DNA from: an uncultured Lachnospiraceae bacterium
GTDB lineage: Bacteria; Bacillota; Clostridia; Lachnospirales; Lachnospiraceae
DNA length: 24,376 nucleotides
Assembly: GCA_910587935.1 (NCBI GenBank)
Contig: CAJUNP010000039.1
Coordinates: 1 to 24,376 of the forward strand
Direction: 5' to 3'
Position numbers and translations under genes: made by a program. The notes beneath the pieces were generated by a model. The model was not told the DNA's origin and did no database searches. It worked only from the letters and a program-made list of their open reading frames with translations. Below, piece after piece: positions 15,899-24,376 of this stretch. Position 1 is the stretch's first letter. Each line of letters starts with the position of its first letter.

Positions 15899-17392
15899 AT
15901 GAAAGATAAACGTCTGAAATATGCAATTGTACAATGGTGTATTCCATTTACGATTCTGGCGGTTATAGTTACCATAATGCTGGTGCATTTTTACATAACC
16001 AACGGCAGAAAAGAGAATCAGGAAGTTAAAGATTCTTTAATTGCCGCGGCGGAAGGGTATGCACGGCAGTTTGAAAATAAATTATACGCCATGACTACCG
16101 CATCCGAAACGCTGGCGGATTTTATGGAGAATTACAGCAGTGAGGATATGGAGATTGCACAGAATGTAGCGGCGGCAGGACAGGAAAATACGGACGCCTA
16201 TCTGGTTGTAATGTGCGATATAACCGGGGAAGGCGTGACCCACGAAGGGACGTTGGTTAATATCGGTTCCGCCGATTATTTTCTGGATGCGGTCGGCGCC
16301 ACGCAGAAGTATACGTATAGTTCCGACGACGGAGTAACGGGAAAATCCTGCATTATATCGGCGGTTCCCATTCATAAGGGGAATCTTGTAGTAGGATTTT
16401 TATACAGTTATTTTGATCCGGACGAATTTGCGGGCATGGTCAAAAAGATGGAGTTTGGCGTGTCAGGATACTATGCGGTGTTGAGTGACGGCGGCGGGAA
16501 GATTTGCGAAGCGGGAGCCATACAGGAACATTTTGCGAAAGATGATTTCTGGGGCGGGGTTTTGGAATATGCTTCCAACAGGAAGGAAGTGGAGGAGTCT
16601 TATAACCGCTTTCAGAATCATCAGCAGGATGTGGTATTTGTAGAAGGCCGGAGCCAAAGCAAAGCGATTATTTTTGCGCCGGTTGGCATTAATAACTGGA
16701 CGATGGTTATCGTTATGAATAAAGAATATGTGGATATGCTGCAGCGCAGGGAGTGGATCAACACGCAAAAGCTGATGATCCGGCTTGTAATCTGCATTAT
16801 TGTTTTTCTGGGCGTTATGGTAGTCATCAACATTATTTCCAGAATCCGCGACGCGGAAAAAAGAGAGGCGCTTGCCAATAAGGCGGATACGGATCTGCTG
16901 ACCGGTTTAAGCAACAAGCTGGCTACCGAGCGCAAAATCCAGGCATATATGGAATCACATGGCAATCAGCAGGCGCTCATGTTTCTGCTGGATGTAGATA
17001 ATTTTAAGAAGATAAACGATACCATGGGCCATGCTTTCGGAGACGAAGTTTTAAGTACTCTCGGGCATCAGCTCCGGGCGCAGTTTCGGGCATCTGATAT
17101 TGTGGGAAGAATCGGCGGAGATGAATTTATGATTCTTTTGAAAGATCTGAAAGAGGATGCCGTTATTCAAAAAGAAGCAAAAAAGCTGGAATTGTTTTTT
17201 AAGGATTTCAGGGCCGGCGGGTATGTCAAGTATTCTGCAACGGCCAGTATCGGCGCCGCTGTTTTTCCGGCGGATGCCAGGGATTTCCGGGGATTGTACA
17301 AAGCGGCGGATAAGGCTCTTTACAAGGCGAAGCAAAGAGGAAAGAATCAGCTGGCGTTTTTTGACGATACACGGGATTTAAGGCAGAACTGA
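15899..17392 (+). CDS. membrane diguanylate cyclase with Cache-type sensor and GGDEF domain
   Basis: This 497-residue protein makes cyclic di-GMP from two GTP. It has a membrane segment at about residues 10-32, an extracellular region of about 250 residues resembling a dCache sensor (with FENKLYAMTTASETLADF early and WTMVIVMNKEY at its end), a second membrane segment near residues 290-312, and a GGDEF domain. The active site GGDEF is intact at residues 406-410. An I site RASD at 397-400, at the standard distance, implies product inhibition. DTDLLTGLSNK-like sequence opens the domain. I prefer ATG 15899 after GGGGG over ATG 15884. Its ligand is unknown. It probably shares a transcript with the YesL gene. 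Confidence 0.93.
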   Translation: MKDKRLKYAIVQWCIPFTILAVIVTIMLVHFYITNGRKENQEVKDSLIAAAEGYARQFENKLYAMTTASETLADFMENYSSEDMEIAQNVAAAGQENTDAYLVVMCDITGEGVTHEGTLVNIGSADYFLDAVGATQKYTYSSDDGVTGKSCIISAVPIHKGNLVVGFLYSYFDPDEFAGMVKKMEFGVSGYYAVLSDGGGKICEAGAIQEHFAKDDFWGGVLEYASNRKEVEESYNRFQNHQQDVVFVEGRSQSKAIIFAPVGINNWTMVIVMNKEYVDMLQRREWINTQKLMIRLVICIIVFLGVMVVINIISRIRDAEKREALANKADTDLLTGLSNKLATERKIQAYMESHGNQQALMFLLDVDNFKKINDTMGHAFGDEVLSTLGHQLRAQFRASDIVGRIGGDEFMILLKDLKEDAVIQKEAKKLELFFKDFRAGGYVKYSATASIGAAVFPADARDFRGLYKAADKALYKAKQRGKNQLAFFDDTRDLRQN

Positions 17393-17617
17393 CAGACAAT
17401 GCACTGTGTACAAAATGCCGGTATTCAAAAGAAAAATTTGGTCAAGTTGACGATAAAGAATAAAATATATGGTGAATCTAAGCAATTCATACAATCCATA
17501 GAGAAATCTTTGTGGAATAGTGGTATAGTAAAAACCACATGATTTAATGTATACTATGTACAGAGTTAATCATAATAAATAACTAATTATCAAATTAGAT
17601 AGCAGGAGGAAAAAGTA
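17393..17617. other. AT-rich 225-base intergenic region before the ABC ATPase gene
   Basis: It should hold the promoter of the following gene, but none is clear. TATAGT (17524-17529) and TATACT (17550-17555) are possible -10 boxes without good -35 partners, and TTGACG at 17447-17452 lacks a well-spaced -10. A 5-bp inverted repeat, GTGGT (17520-17524) and ACCAC (17534-17538), brackets the first -10 candidate. No terminator for the upstream gene is evident. Confidence 0.4.
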
Positions 17618-18730
17618 ATGGCAAGTTTAACACTGAAAAACATTACCAAGGTTTATCCTAACGGGTTTGAGGCGGTTAAGGATTTCAATCTTGACATTGA
17701 AGATCAGGAATTTATTATCTTCGTAGGACCTTCAGGTTGTGGTAAGTCTACTACTCTTCGTATGATCGCAGGTTTGGAGGATATTTCATCTGGTGAACTG
17801 TGGATCGGTGACAGAATGGTTAACGATGTGGAACCCAAAGACAGAGATATTGCGATGGTATTCCAGAACTACGCTCTGTATCCGCATATGTCCGTATATG
17901 ACAATATGGCATTCGGACTTAAATTAAGAAAGGTACCGAAAGATGAAATTGATAAAATGGTTAAAGAAGCAGCGAAGATTCTTGACCTGACCCCGCTTCT
18001 TGACCGTAAGCCCAAAGCTCTTTCCGGTGGACAGAGACAGCGTGTTGCCATGGGCCGTGCTATTGTTCGTAATCCGAAAGTATTCCTTATGGATGAGCCT
18101 CTTTCCAACCTGGATGCTAAGCTTCGTGTACAGATGCGTATCGAGATTGCCAAGCTGCACCAGAGACTGGGCACCACCATCATTTACGTAACACATGACC
18201 AGACCGAGGCTATGACGCTTGGTACCAGAATCGTTGTTATGAAGGACGGCGTTGTTCAGCAGGTAGATACGCCTCAGAACCTTTACGAGAAGCCTCAGAA
18301 CCTGTTTGTAGCAGGATTTATGGGATCTCCGCAGATGAACTTCCTGGATGCAACCGTTTCCGTATCGGGAGACGTAGCAAGCCTGAATATTGCAGGCCAT
18401 GCTATTCCTCTTCCTCCTGCTAAGTCCAAGAAGCTGATCGAAGGCAAATATGACGGAAAGGTAGTTACCTTTGGTATCCGTCCTGAGGATGTATACGATT
18501 CCGAGATGTTTATCGAGACTTCACCGCAGAGTGTATTTGAATCAACGGTTAAAGTATACGAGCTGCTCGGTGCAGAAGTTTACTTATACTTTGATCTGGA
18601 AGAGTTCCCGATCACGGCAAGAGTTGATTCCCGTACTACAGCAAGACCTGGCGACAGCATCAAGTTTGCTCTCGACGTTGAGAAGATTCATGTATTCGAC
18701 AAAGAGACCGAGCAGGTTATTACGAATTAG
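17618..18730 (+). CDS. msmX: sugar ABC transporter ATP-binding protein, MsmX/UgpC type
   Basis: This 370-residue ATPase powers carbohydrate import through CUT1-type ABC transporters. Walker A is GPSGCGKST, the Q loop VFQNYALYPHMSV, the signature LSGGQRQRVAMGRA, Walker B VFLMDEPLSNLD, and the switch His lies in YVTHDQTEAM. The C-terminal TOBE-like regulatory domain (about residues 240-370) includes FGIRPEDV. No binding protein or permease is adjacent. In Bacillota such orphan MsmX-type ATPases typically serve several sugar transporters, and that is my inference here. The ribosome binding site GCAGGAGG is strong, and the codon choice (many CGT, CTT, GGT) differs from its neighbours and suggests high expression. 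Confidence 0.95.
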   Translation: MASLTLKNITKVYPNGFEAVKDFNLDIEDQEFIIFVGPSGCGKSTTLRMIAGLEDISSGELWIGDRMVNDVEPKDRDIAMVFQNYALYPHMSVYDNMAFGLKLRKVPKDEIDKMVKEAAKILDLTPLLDRKPKALSGGQRQRVAMGRAIVRNPKVFLMDEPLSNLDAKLRVQMRIEIAKLHQRLGTTIIYVTHDQTEAMTLGTRIVVMKDGVVQQVDTPQNLYEKPQNLFVAGFMGSPQMNFLDATVSVSGDVASLNIAGHAIPLPPAKSKKLIEGKYDGKVVTFGIRPEDVYDSEMFIETSPQSVFESTVKVYELLGAEVYLYFDLEEFPITARVDSRTTARPGDSIKFALDVEKIHVFDKETEQVITN

Positions 18731-18749
18731 TCTATTGATAATTTATAGC

Positions 18750-18787
18750 ATATATGGCTCTCCGTGAGGAGGGCCATATATTATAAT
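18750..18787 (+). terminator. long hairpin after the ABC ATPase gene
   Basis: A 14-base arm ATATATGGCTCTCC (18750-18763) pairs with GGAGGGCCATATAT (18768-18781), with one mismatch and a GTGA loop. Only a short T/A-rich tail follows, so termination may be incomplete. The tail contains TATAAT at 18782-18787 without a -35 partner. Confidence 0.65.
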
Positions 18788-18805
18788 AGCGGTATGAGTT
18801 TAATT

Positions 18806-18838
18806 ATGGCATCTCTGTTTTGAAAATAGAGGTGCCAT
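18806..18838 (+). repeat. second hairpin upstream of the surface protein gene
   Basis: ATGGCATCTCT (18806-18816) pairs with AGAGGTGCCAT (18828-18838), with one G-U pair and an 11-base loop. It ends 35 bases before the start codon and has no T run. It may be a leader structure or a second transcription block; nothing in the sequence decides. Confidence 0.5.
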
Positions 18839-18873
18839 AGTATTTAAAGTTTTGTGGAGAGGATGTATCTCAT

Positions 18874-21800
18874 ATGTTCAAAAAGATGATTGTATATTTT
18901 ACAATTTTATGTATGTTTTGCGGCATGGCGCCTATGCCGGTTTCGGCGGCGGAGACGGGAGAAGAGATGTGTCTCGAGGACGTTTTGCAGTCTGACAGTG
19001 TGTCCGACGGGTCTGGACCGGGGCCGGAATCAGAATCGGATACGGTATCTGGAAATGAAGTATCTTTAGAATCAGATACCTGTTTGGACACGGTCCAGGC
19101 GGACAGCAGTACGATACAGCCGGAGACTTTTGCGGCGGAAGGGCAGGGTACGGTACTCTATTCGGGCGAAGAGTCCGGCGTTACCTGGGAGATTACCTCG
19201 GATGGCGTACTGAATATATCAGGAGAAAAGACGGCGGGGATGCCGAACCCCAGGGTAGCCAAATGGATCAGGCTATACAAGGGAAAGTTTTCCAAGATAG
19301 TTGTTACGGCAAAGAATATTGATTCTACGGCAGGTTGGTTTGACTGTAGCAACAGCCTTGACGTAGGCATTGAGGGTGATTTTATAAAAGAGATTGACCT
19401 GTCCGCTTTTGATGCCTCTCAGGTTACGGATATGAGCAAGATGTTTTCTCAGTGTAGCGGCCTGACGAGTTTAGATTTGAGTGGCTTAGATACCTCTCAG
19501 GTCACGAATATGAATGGTATGTTTTCAGGTTGCAGCAGTTTGGCGGGTTTGAATTTGAGTGGATTCAATACCGAAAATGTTACAAATATGGAAAATATGT
19601 TTTACGCTTGTGGTAGTTTAACAAGTCTGGATCTGAGTGGACTCGATATGTCGCAGAACACGAACATGAAAAATATGTTTTATAACTGCCGGGGGCTGAC
19701 AAGCCTGAATTTGAGCGGATTAGATACGGGAAATGTCACAGATATGTCATTGATGTTCTGGGGGTGCAGAAGTCTGACGAATCTGGATTTAAGCAGTTGG
19801 AATACAGAGAATGTCAAAGATATGAGCCATATGTTTGGTGAGGCGCAGAACCTGACGGGCCTGGACATGAGCGGCTGGGATATCGGTAACGCTGTGAATA
19901 TGCAGGGTATGTTTTATTACTGTAACAGCCTTCGGAGTGTTGACTTGAGCAGCTGGGTGATGGGTGAGGCCACGAATACGGACAAGATGTTTGACCAATG
20001 TTCTCTTACCAAAATCAAGACCTTTTCCAATCTGCAATCGGATATTGAACTGCCTACAGGTATTCGTTACGATAAGGACGGTAATAGATATACTGCCTTT
20101 CCCCCAAATTTGCCGGAGGGTATCTGGCTGTATGCGAAGACCATCTATGAAGGAGATGAATCCGGTATCGCATGGTATATTACTTACGACGGCGTACTGA
20201 CCATATCGGGAGAAAAGCCTGAAGGAGAACCGGACCCGGACAGTTCCGCGTGGAGAGCATATAAGGACGAATTCAGGAAAGCGGTCGTCACTGTGAAAAA
20301 TATCGAGTCGGCGGCCGGCTGGTTTGAGGATTGTGAAAGGCTTGAAGAGGTTGATCTGTCCGGATTTGACACAGGAAAACTGGTGAAAGCGGACGATATG
20401 TTTAAGAACTGCAACAGCATTACATGGATTAAGACATTCCCGAATCTTCAGCTGCAGATTGCCCTGCCTTTGCCGGTAATGTATGATGAGTACCGCAATG
20501 AATACAAAACATATTTTCCTACTGCTTTAGCAGAGGGAATATATTTGTATGCGGATGCAGACAACAATGTCCGGTTTTCGGGAACCGAGTCAGGTATTGC
20601 ATGGAAGATTACCTCGGACGGCGTATTGACTATATCGGGAGAGAAGCTTGCAGGAGAGCCGAATCCGGATGGTTCGGCGTGGAGAGCGCATAAAGGAGAG
20701 TTTACGAAGGTAGTCGTTACTGCAAAAAATGTAGAATCGACAGCAAACTGGTTTGAGGACTGCAGTGGTATTACAGAGATCGACTTGACTGCATTCGATA
20801 CGGTGCAGGTTACGGATATGAGTTATATGTTTGAAGGCTGCAGCGGTCTGACGAGTCTGGATGTGAGTGGATTTGAAACCGCACAGGTTACGAATATGAG
20901 AGGGATGTTTAAAGATTGTATAGGCCTGACGAGTCTGGATATGAGCGGATTAGATATTTCACAGGTAACGGACATGGAAAATATGTTCTATAATTGCCAA
21001 GAGCTGACAAGTCTGGATATGACAGGATTAAGAGGAGTAGATACAGGAAATATTAAAAATATGCAAAGGATGTTCTGGAAATGCAGAAGTCTGACGAATC
21101 TGGATTTAAGCGATTGGAATACAGAGAATGTTATAAATATGAACTATATGTTTGCCTGGGCGGAGAATTTGAAGAGTCTGAACATGAGCGGCTGGGATAT
21201 CGGAAACGCAAAATATATGCAGGCTATGTTTTGGAATTGTCTCAGTCTGAGAAGCATTGACTTGAGTAGCTGGGTTATGGGTGAAGCAACCAATACAGAA
21301 GAGATGTTTTATTCATGTCATCTTACCAAAATCAAAACTTTTTCTAATCTTAAAGTGGATATTGAACTGCCTAAGGTTACAAGTCAGGAAATGTATGATA
21401 AGCAGGGTAACAGATATACAGCTTTCCCAAAAGACTTGCCGGAGGGCATCTGGCTGTATGCAAGTATTGTTTATTATGGAGACGATGAGTCCGGAATCGT
21501 ATGGTATACTACGTACGACGGCACATTGACTATATCGGGAGAAAAAACCGAAGGAGAACCGGACCCGGACGGTTCAGCGTGGAAAGAATATAAGGACGAA
21601 TTCAGGAAAGCGGTCGTCACTGCAAAAAATATAGAGTCGGCGGCCGGCTGGTTTGAGGATTGTGAAAAGCTGGAAGAGGTCGATCTGTCCGGATTTGACA
21701 CAGGGAAACTGATGAATGCGGATAACATGTTTAAGGGCTGCAGCGGCATTATGCGGCTTCAGACATTCCCGAATCTTCAGCTGCCGATTGCGCTGCCTCT

Positions 21801-24141
21801 TGAAACTATGTATGACAGGGACGGCGGCGAATACCACGAATTTCCGTTGTTGTCTGAAAGTGTGGAACTGTATGGGAAAAATGGGATATGGTATTCCGGA
21901 ACCGAGTCGGGAATTACATGGGAGATTACCTATGGAGGCGTATTAACCATAGCGGGAGAGAAGACTGCGGTAGAGCCAAATCCGGATGGTTCCGCATGGA
22001 AAGCTTATAAGGACAAATTTACGAAAGCAGTGGTTACTGCGAAAAATGTGGAGTCGGCATCCGGCTGGTTTGAAGACTGCGATAGGCTTACGGAGGTTGA
22101 TCTGTCCGGATTTGATACCTCGCAGGTCACGGATATGGGAAGGATGTTCTATGGCTGTTCCGGCCTTACAAGCCTTGATTTGAGCGGCTGGGATATGGGC
22201 AAAGTTACAAATGCGGAGGAGATGTTTGAAAACTGCGCAGGCATCGTCCAAATCAGGACATTTCCGAACCTTCAGCTGCAGATTGCTTTACCTTTCACGG
22301 CGATGTACGACGAGAACGATCAGGCATATGAGTACTTCCCTACAGGACTGGAACAGGGAATCATGCTTTACAGGGAGCGTCAGGGCTCCGGGGAAGAACC
22401 CGAACAACCGGATATACCGCAAGAACCGGGTACGCCGGAACAACCGGATGTGCCGGAAGAGCCGGATATACCCGTACCTCCAGCAGACAAAGAAGGCATG
22501 CATGTGGAACTGGTTCAGAAAGGCGGTTACGTATATACCGGCAGCGCAGTGAAGCCTGCCATCAGGGTATACAATCATGGAGAGCTTCTGGCGGAGGGTA
22601 CAGATTATACCGTGAAGTACAGCGGCAACAAGAAAGTGAGCACTGCAAAGAGCAAGGCGAAGATCACGGTTACCGGTAAAGGCAACCTGTCCGGCAGCGT
22701 ATCCACGACCTTTGACATTCTGCCCAAGAATATCGGGGACGATGATGTGACGGTTGGAAACATTATGATTGCGGAGGGCAGCAAACCTGCTCCCGTGCTG
22801 GTTTACAACAATGCGAAACTGACAGCCAGGGATTATACGCTGGGCATACGCGGTGAAGACGGAGAACTGACTGCCGTGAGCCGGTTTACGGAGGACGGTA
22901 AACTTGTGGTCACCGGAAGGGGTAATTATACCGGTGAGATGGAAGTGGACGTTACCGTCAGGACAAAAAGCGAGCTGAAGAAATTTACAGTGATTCCGGG
23001 AAAAGAAAAGCTGACCTACAACGGAAAAGAGCAGAAAATATCCTTTACCGTGAAGGATACAAAGAGCGGGGAGGATCTGAAACCGGATGAAGACTATATC
23101 GTGTTATATCCGGAAAATATCACGGATGCGGGCGCCATAAAGTTCACGGTAGTGGGCATGGGGGAATACAGCGGCAGCGTTACGAAGTCTTATAAGATCA
23201 AACCGCTGGCCGCGGCAGCAGGCGCCATGAAGATCAGCGGTGTAAAGGAGAGCGGCTATACGTTCAAAAGCGGTGGGGTCACCATCGGTGAAGACCTGAC
23301 CGTTACCTGCAGCACAGAGTCCGGAGACATAGTTTTAACGGAAGGCAGGGATTATAAGCTTACCTACAAAAATAATAAGAAAGTGAGCAGTACGGATTCC
23401 AGGGCAAAATACACAGTAACCTTCATGGGAAGCTACAAGGGAACCAAGGCGGTTAAGGGCGAGTTCCTGATTAATGCGTTGCCCCTTAGCCAGGAGATGG
23501 ACGGCCTGAAGGCAGCGCTGGCAGACAAGGTTTACACCGGCAGGGCAGGAACTTATATCTCCAGGCCCTATGTGACGCTGGACGGCGTGGCGCTTAAGGC
23601 TTCCGACTATACCGTGAAGTATTACAAGACGGCGGAAAGGAAAGACGGAGAAGAAATCAGCAGCAGAAACAAACTTGCACTGGCGTCTGAAGATTCCGAA
23701 GCGACCATCTATGTAAAGATTATCGGAAAAGGAAACTATGCGCCTGCGCCCGGCGATACGGAGACGTATTTGGAGGCGGAGTACAAAGTGCGGAGAACTT
23801 CGGCGGAAACCGGCAGAGAAGTCTATGATTTGTCAAAGGCAAAAGTAACGTTCTATAAGGATGAGGAATGTACCCAAAAGGTGACAAAGCTGGAGTACAC
23901 CGGGAAGGAAGTGGAGCCTTTTGTAAAAGTGGAGTGCAGGGAAGGCAATAAGTATGTTACGTTGGAGAGAGACATGGATTATAAAGTAACTTATATGAAC
24001 AATGTCAACAAGGGCAAAGCTGCCGTCATTATTACGGGAGTAAACGCCCGGTATGCAGGCAGCAGGACGGCATCTTTCAGCATTGCAGCAAAAAATTTGA
24101 AGAAGGTTGTTGATTTTTTCGAGGATTTATTTAAGTCCTGA
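18874..24141 (+). CDS. large secreted protein with DUF285/BspA-like leucine-rich repeats and Ig-like repeats
   Basis: This 1755-residue protein has a signal peptide (MFKKM, then a hydrophobic core, likely cleaved after VSA, residue 25) and an acidic Ser-rich stretch to about residue 75. Five modules follow (about residues 92-1170), each opening with a SGxxWxITxDGVLxISGEK-like block. They carry 8, 1, 7, 1 and 2 copies of the roughly 25-residue DUF285 repeat (VTDMSxMFxxCxxLTSLDLSG). A Pro/Glu linker (about 1171-1208) leads to six Ig-like repeats with YTG and DYTVKY motifs. The end is KNLKKVVDFFEDLFKS, with no LPxTG, S-layer or choline-binding motif. Such proteins are usually adhesins or host-interaction proteins. 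ATG 18874 follows GGAGAGGATG. Confidence 0.93.
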   Translation: MFKKMIVYFTILCMFCGMAPMPVSAAETGEEMCLEDVLQSDSVSDGSGPGPESESDTVSGNEVSLESDTCLDTVQADSSTIQPETFAAEGQGTVLYSGEESGVTWEITSDGVLNISGEKTAGMPNPRVAKWIRLYKGKFSKIVVTAKNIDSTAGWFDCSNSLDVGIEGDFIKEIDLSAFDASQVTDMSKMFSQCSGLTSLDLSGLDTSQVTNMNGMFSGCSSLAGLNLSGFNTENVTNMENMFYACGSLTSLDLSGLDMSQNTNMKNMFYNCRGLTSLNLSGLDTGNVTDMSLMFWGCRSLTNLDLSSWNTENVKDMSHMFGEAQNLTGLDMSGWDIGNAVNMQGMFYYCNSLRSVDLSSWVMGEATNTDKMFDQCSLTKIKTFSNLQSDIELPTGIRYDKDGNRYTAFPPNLPEGIWLYAKTIYEGDESGIAWYITYDGVLTISGEKPEGEPDPDSSAWRAYKDEFRKAVVTVKNIESAAGWFEDCERLEEVDLSGFDTGKLVKADDMFKNCNSITWIKTFPNLQLQIALPLPVMYDEYRNEYKTYFPTALAEGIYLYADADNNVRFSGTESGIAWKITSDGVLTISGEKLAGEPNPDGSAWRAHKGEFTKVVVTAKNVESTANWFEDCSGITEIDLTAFDTVQVTDMSYMFEGCSGLTSLDVSGFETAQVTNMRGMFKDCIGLTSLDMSGLDISQVTDMENMFYNCQELTSLDMTGLRGVDTGNIKNMQRMFWKCRSLTNLDLSDWNTENVINMNYMFAWAENLKSLNMSGWDIGNAKYMQAMFWNCLSLRSIDLSSWVMGEATNTEEMFYSCHLTKIKTFSNLKVDIELPKVTSQEMYDKQGNRYTAFPKDLPEGIWLYASIVYYGDDESGIVWYTTYDGTLTISGEKTEGEPDPDGSAWKEYKDEFRKAVVTAKNIESAAGWFEDCEKLEEVDLSGFDTGKLMNADNMFKGCSGIMRLQTFPNLQLPIALPLETMYDRDGGEYHEFPLLSESVELYGKNGIWYSGTESGITWEITYGGVLTIAGEKTAVEPNPDGSAWKAYKDKFTKAVVTAKNVESASGWFEDCDRLTEVDLSGFDTSQVTDMGRMFYGCSGLTSLDLSGWDMGKVTNAEEMFENCAGIVQIRTFPNLQLQIALPFTAMYDENDQAYEYFPTGLEQGIMLYRERQGSGEEPEQPDIPQEPGTPEQPDVPEEPDIPVPPADKEGMHVELVQKGGYVYTGSAVKPAIRVYNHGELLAEGTDYTVKYSGNKKVSTAKSKAKITVTGKGNLSGSVSTTFDILPKNIGDDDVTVGNIMIAEGSKPAPVLVYNNAKLTARDYTLGIRGEDGELTAVSRFTEDGKLVVTGRGNYTGEMEVDVTVRTKSELKKFTVIPGKEKLTYNGKEQKISFTVKDTKSGEDLKPDEDYIVLYPENITDAGAIKFTVVGMGEYSGSVTKSYKIKPLAAAAGAMKISGVKESGYTFKSGGVTIGEDLTVTCSTESGDIVLTEGRDYKLTYKNNKKVSSTDSRAKYTVTFMGSYKGTKAVKGEFLINALPLSQEMDGLKAALADKVYTGRAGTYISRPYVTLDGVALKASDYTVKYYKTAERKDGEEISSRNKLALASEDSEATIYVKIIGKGNYAPAPGDTETYLEAEYKVRRTSAETGREVYDLSKAKVTFYKDEECTQKVTKLEYTGKEVEPFVKVECREGNKYVTLERDMDYKVTYMNNVNKGKAAVIITGVNARYAGSRTASFSIAAKNLKKVVDFFEDLFKS
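19145..22380 (+). repeat. five-module internal repeat region of the surface protein gene
   Basis: Modules begin near 19145, 20137, 20551, 21459 and 21868. Long (8 repeats) and short (1 repeat) modules alternate: long-short, long-short, then a short end module with two repeats. The two short modules are nearly identical in DNA, for example around 20262-20360 and 21591-21690, offset by 1329 bases. The long modules are offset by 1416 bases at their starts, and the first holds one more leucine-rich unit than the second. This shows an ancient unit duplication with later change. Confidence 0.85.
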
Positions 24142-24174
24142 AATCTGTCTTTGAGAGTGAAAGCCCAAAACATA

Positions 24175-24215
24175 GTGCTAAGCCACAGGTTAGAATCTGT
24201 GACTTAGCATTTTTT
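24175..24215 (+). terminator. intrinsic terminator of the surface protein gene
   Basis: GTGCTAAGCCACAG (24175-24188) pairs with CTGTGACTTAGCAT (24197-24210), with one mismatch and an eight-base loop, followed by a T run to 24215. Confidence 0.9.
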
Positions 24216-24300
24216 GTGGAAGAACTGTAATGCTTCGTATGTGGAAAATGTGCTGTTTTAGTAAAAAAAACAAAAATTATTGAAATTGAAAAAGTTTTTA

Positions 24301-24333
24301 TTGAAAATAGTCAGGATTTTCTTTATAATCCTG
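24301..24333 (+). promoter_or_regulatory. sigma-A promoter with palindrome over the -10 box
   Basis: TTGAAA (24301-24306) and consensus TATAAT (24324-24329) lie 17 bases apart. A perfect 7-bp inverted repeat, CAGGATT (24312-24318) and AATCCTG (24327-24333), spans the spacer and the -10 box and could be a repressor site. The gene it drives lies beyond the window; the 43 bases after it hold no start codon I can defend. Confidence 0.75.
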
Positions 24334-24376
24334 TTTTTGACAGTTGAGAAAAGGTAAAAACCTCACAGCCAGCATA

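Noticed and set aside
19145..22380. Repeat region considered as a CRISPR array or non-coding satellite
   Set aside because: The repeats are in frame, about 75 bases long, and encode DUF285-type leucine-rich units; there are no fixed repeats with unique spacers.

Overview
The window looks like a chromosomal segment of a Lachnospiraceae-type clostridium (Bacillota), with moderate GC, strong AGGAGG-like ribosome binding sites and sigma-A promoters. Supporting signs are a transketolase split into two genes, tRNA-responsive T-box leaders, a PadR-linked DUF4097 cluster, a YesL/DUF624 protein, a lone MsmX-type ATPase and a giant DUF285-repeat surface protein. Every gene I can support reads left to right. 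No rRNA, tRNA, insertion sequence, phage gene or CRISPR array was seen.

Layout. 1-1179: 3' part of an AgrC-like GHKL sensor kinase, cut by the window edge. 1315-3780: a pentose-phosphate operon (transketolase N half, transketolase C half, ribulose-phosphate epimerase). 3804-4846: an FkbM-type methyltransferase gene broken by a one-base frameshift in an A run. 4924-6748: promoter, tryptophan T-box and stand-alone trpB. 6807-7325: PAP2 phosphatase, closed by a strong terminator. 7399-10279: a four-gene envelope cluster (PadR regulator, HAAS-like membrane protein, DUF4097 beta-repeat protein, unrecognised 219-residue protein). 10276-12569: promoter, methionine T-box and metG, then an alpha/beta hydrolase and a D-lactate-dehydrogenase-type enzyme. 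14583-17392: promoter, GNAT acetyltransferase, YesL/DUF624 protein and a Cache-GGDEF diguanylate cyclase. 17618-18730: MsmX/UgpC-type sugar ABC ATPase. 18874-24141: a 1755-residue secreted protein with five modules carrying 19 DUF285-type repeats, a proline-rich linker and six Ig-like repeats. The window ends in a terminator and a near-consensus promoter for a gene beyond the edge.

How the parts fit. Two T-boxes give amino-acid control: uncharged tRNA-Trp should turn on trpB, and uncharged tRNA-Met should turn on metG. The PadR cluster looks like a self-regulated envelope module. The diguanylate cyclase has an intact product-inhibition site and an extracellular sensor domain. I did not find a clearly new multi-gene defence or mobile system. 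The features most worth a second look are the frameshifted FkbM gene, the unrecognised 219-residue protein in the PadR cluster, the internally duplicated surface protein without a recognisable anchor, and the perfect inverted repeats lying over two promoters.
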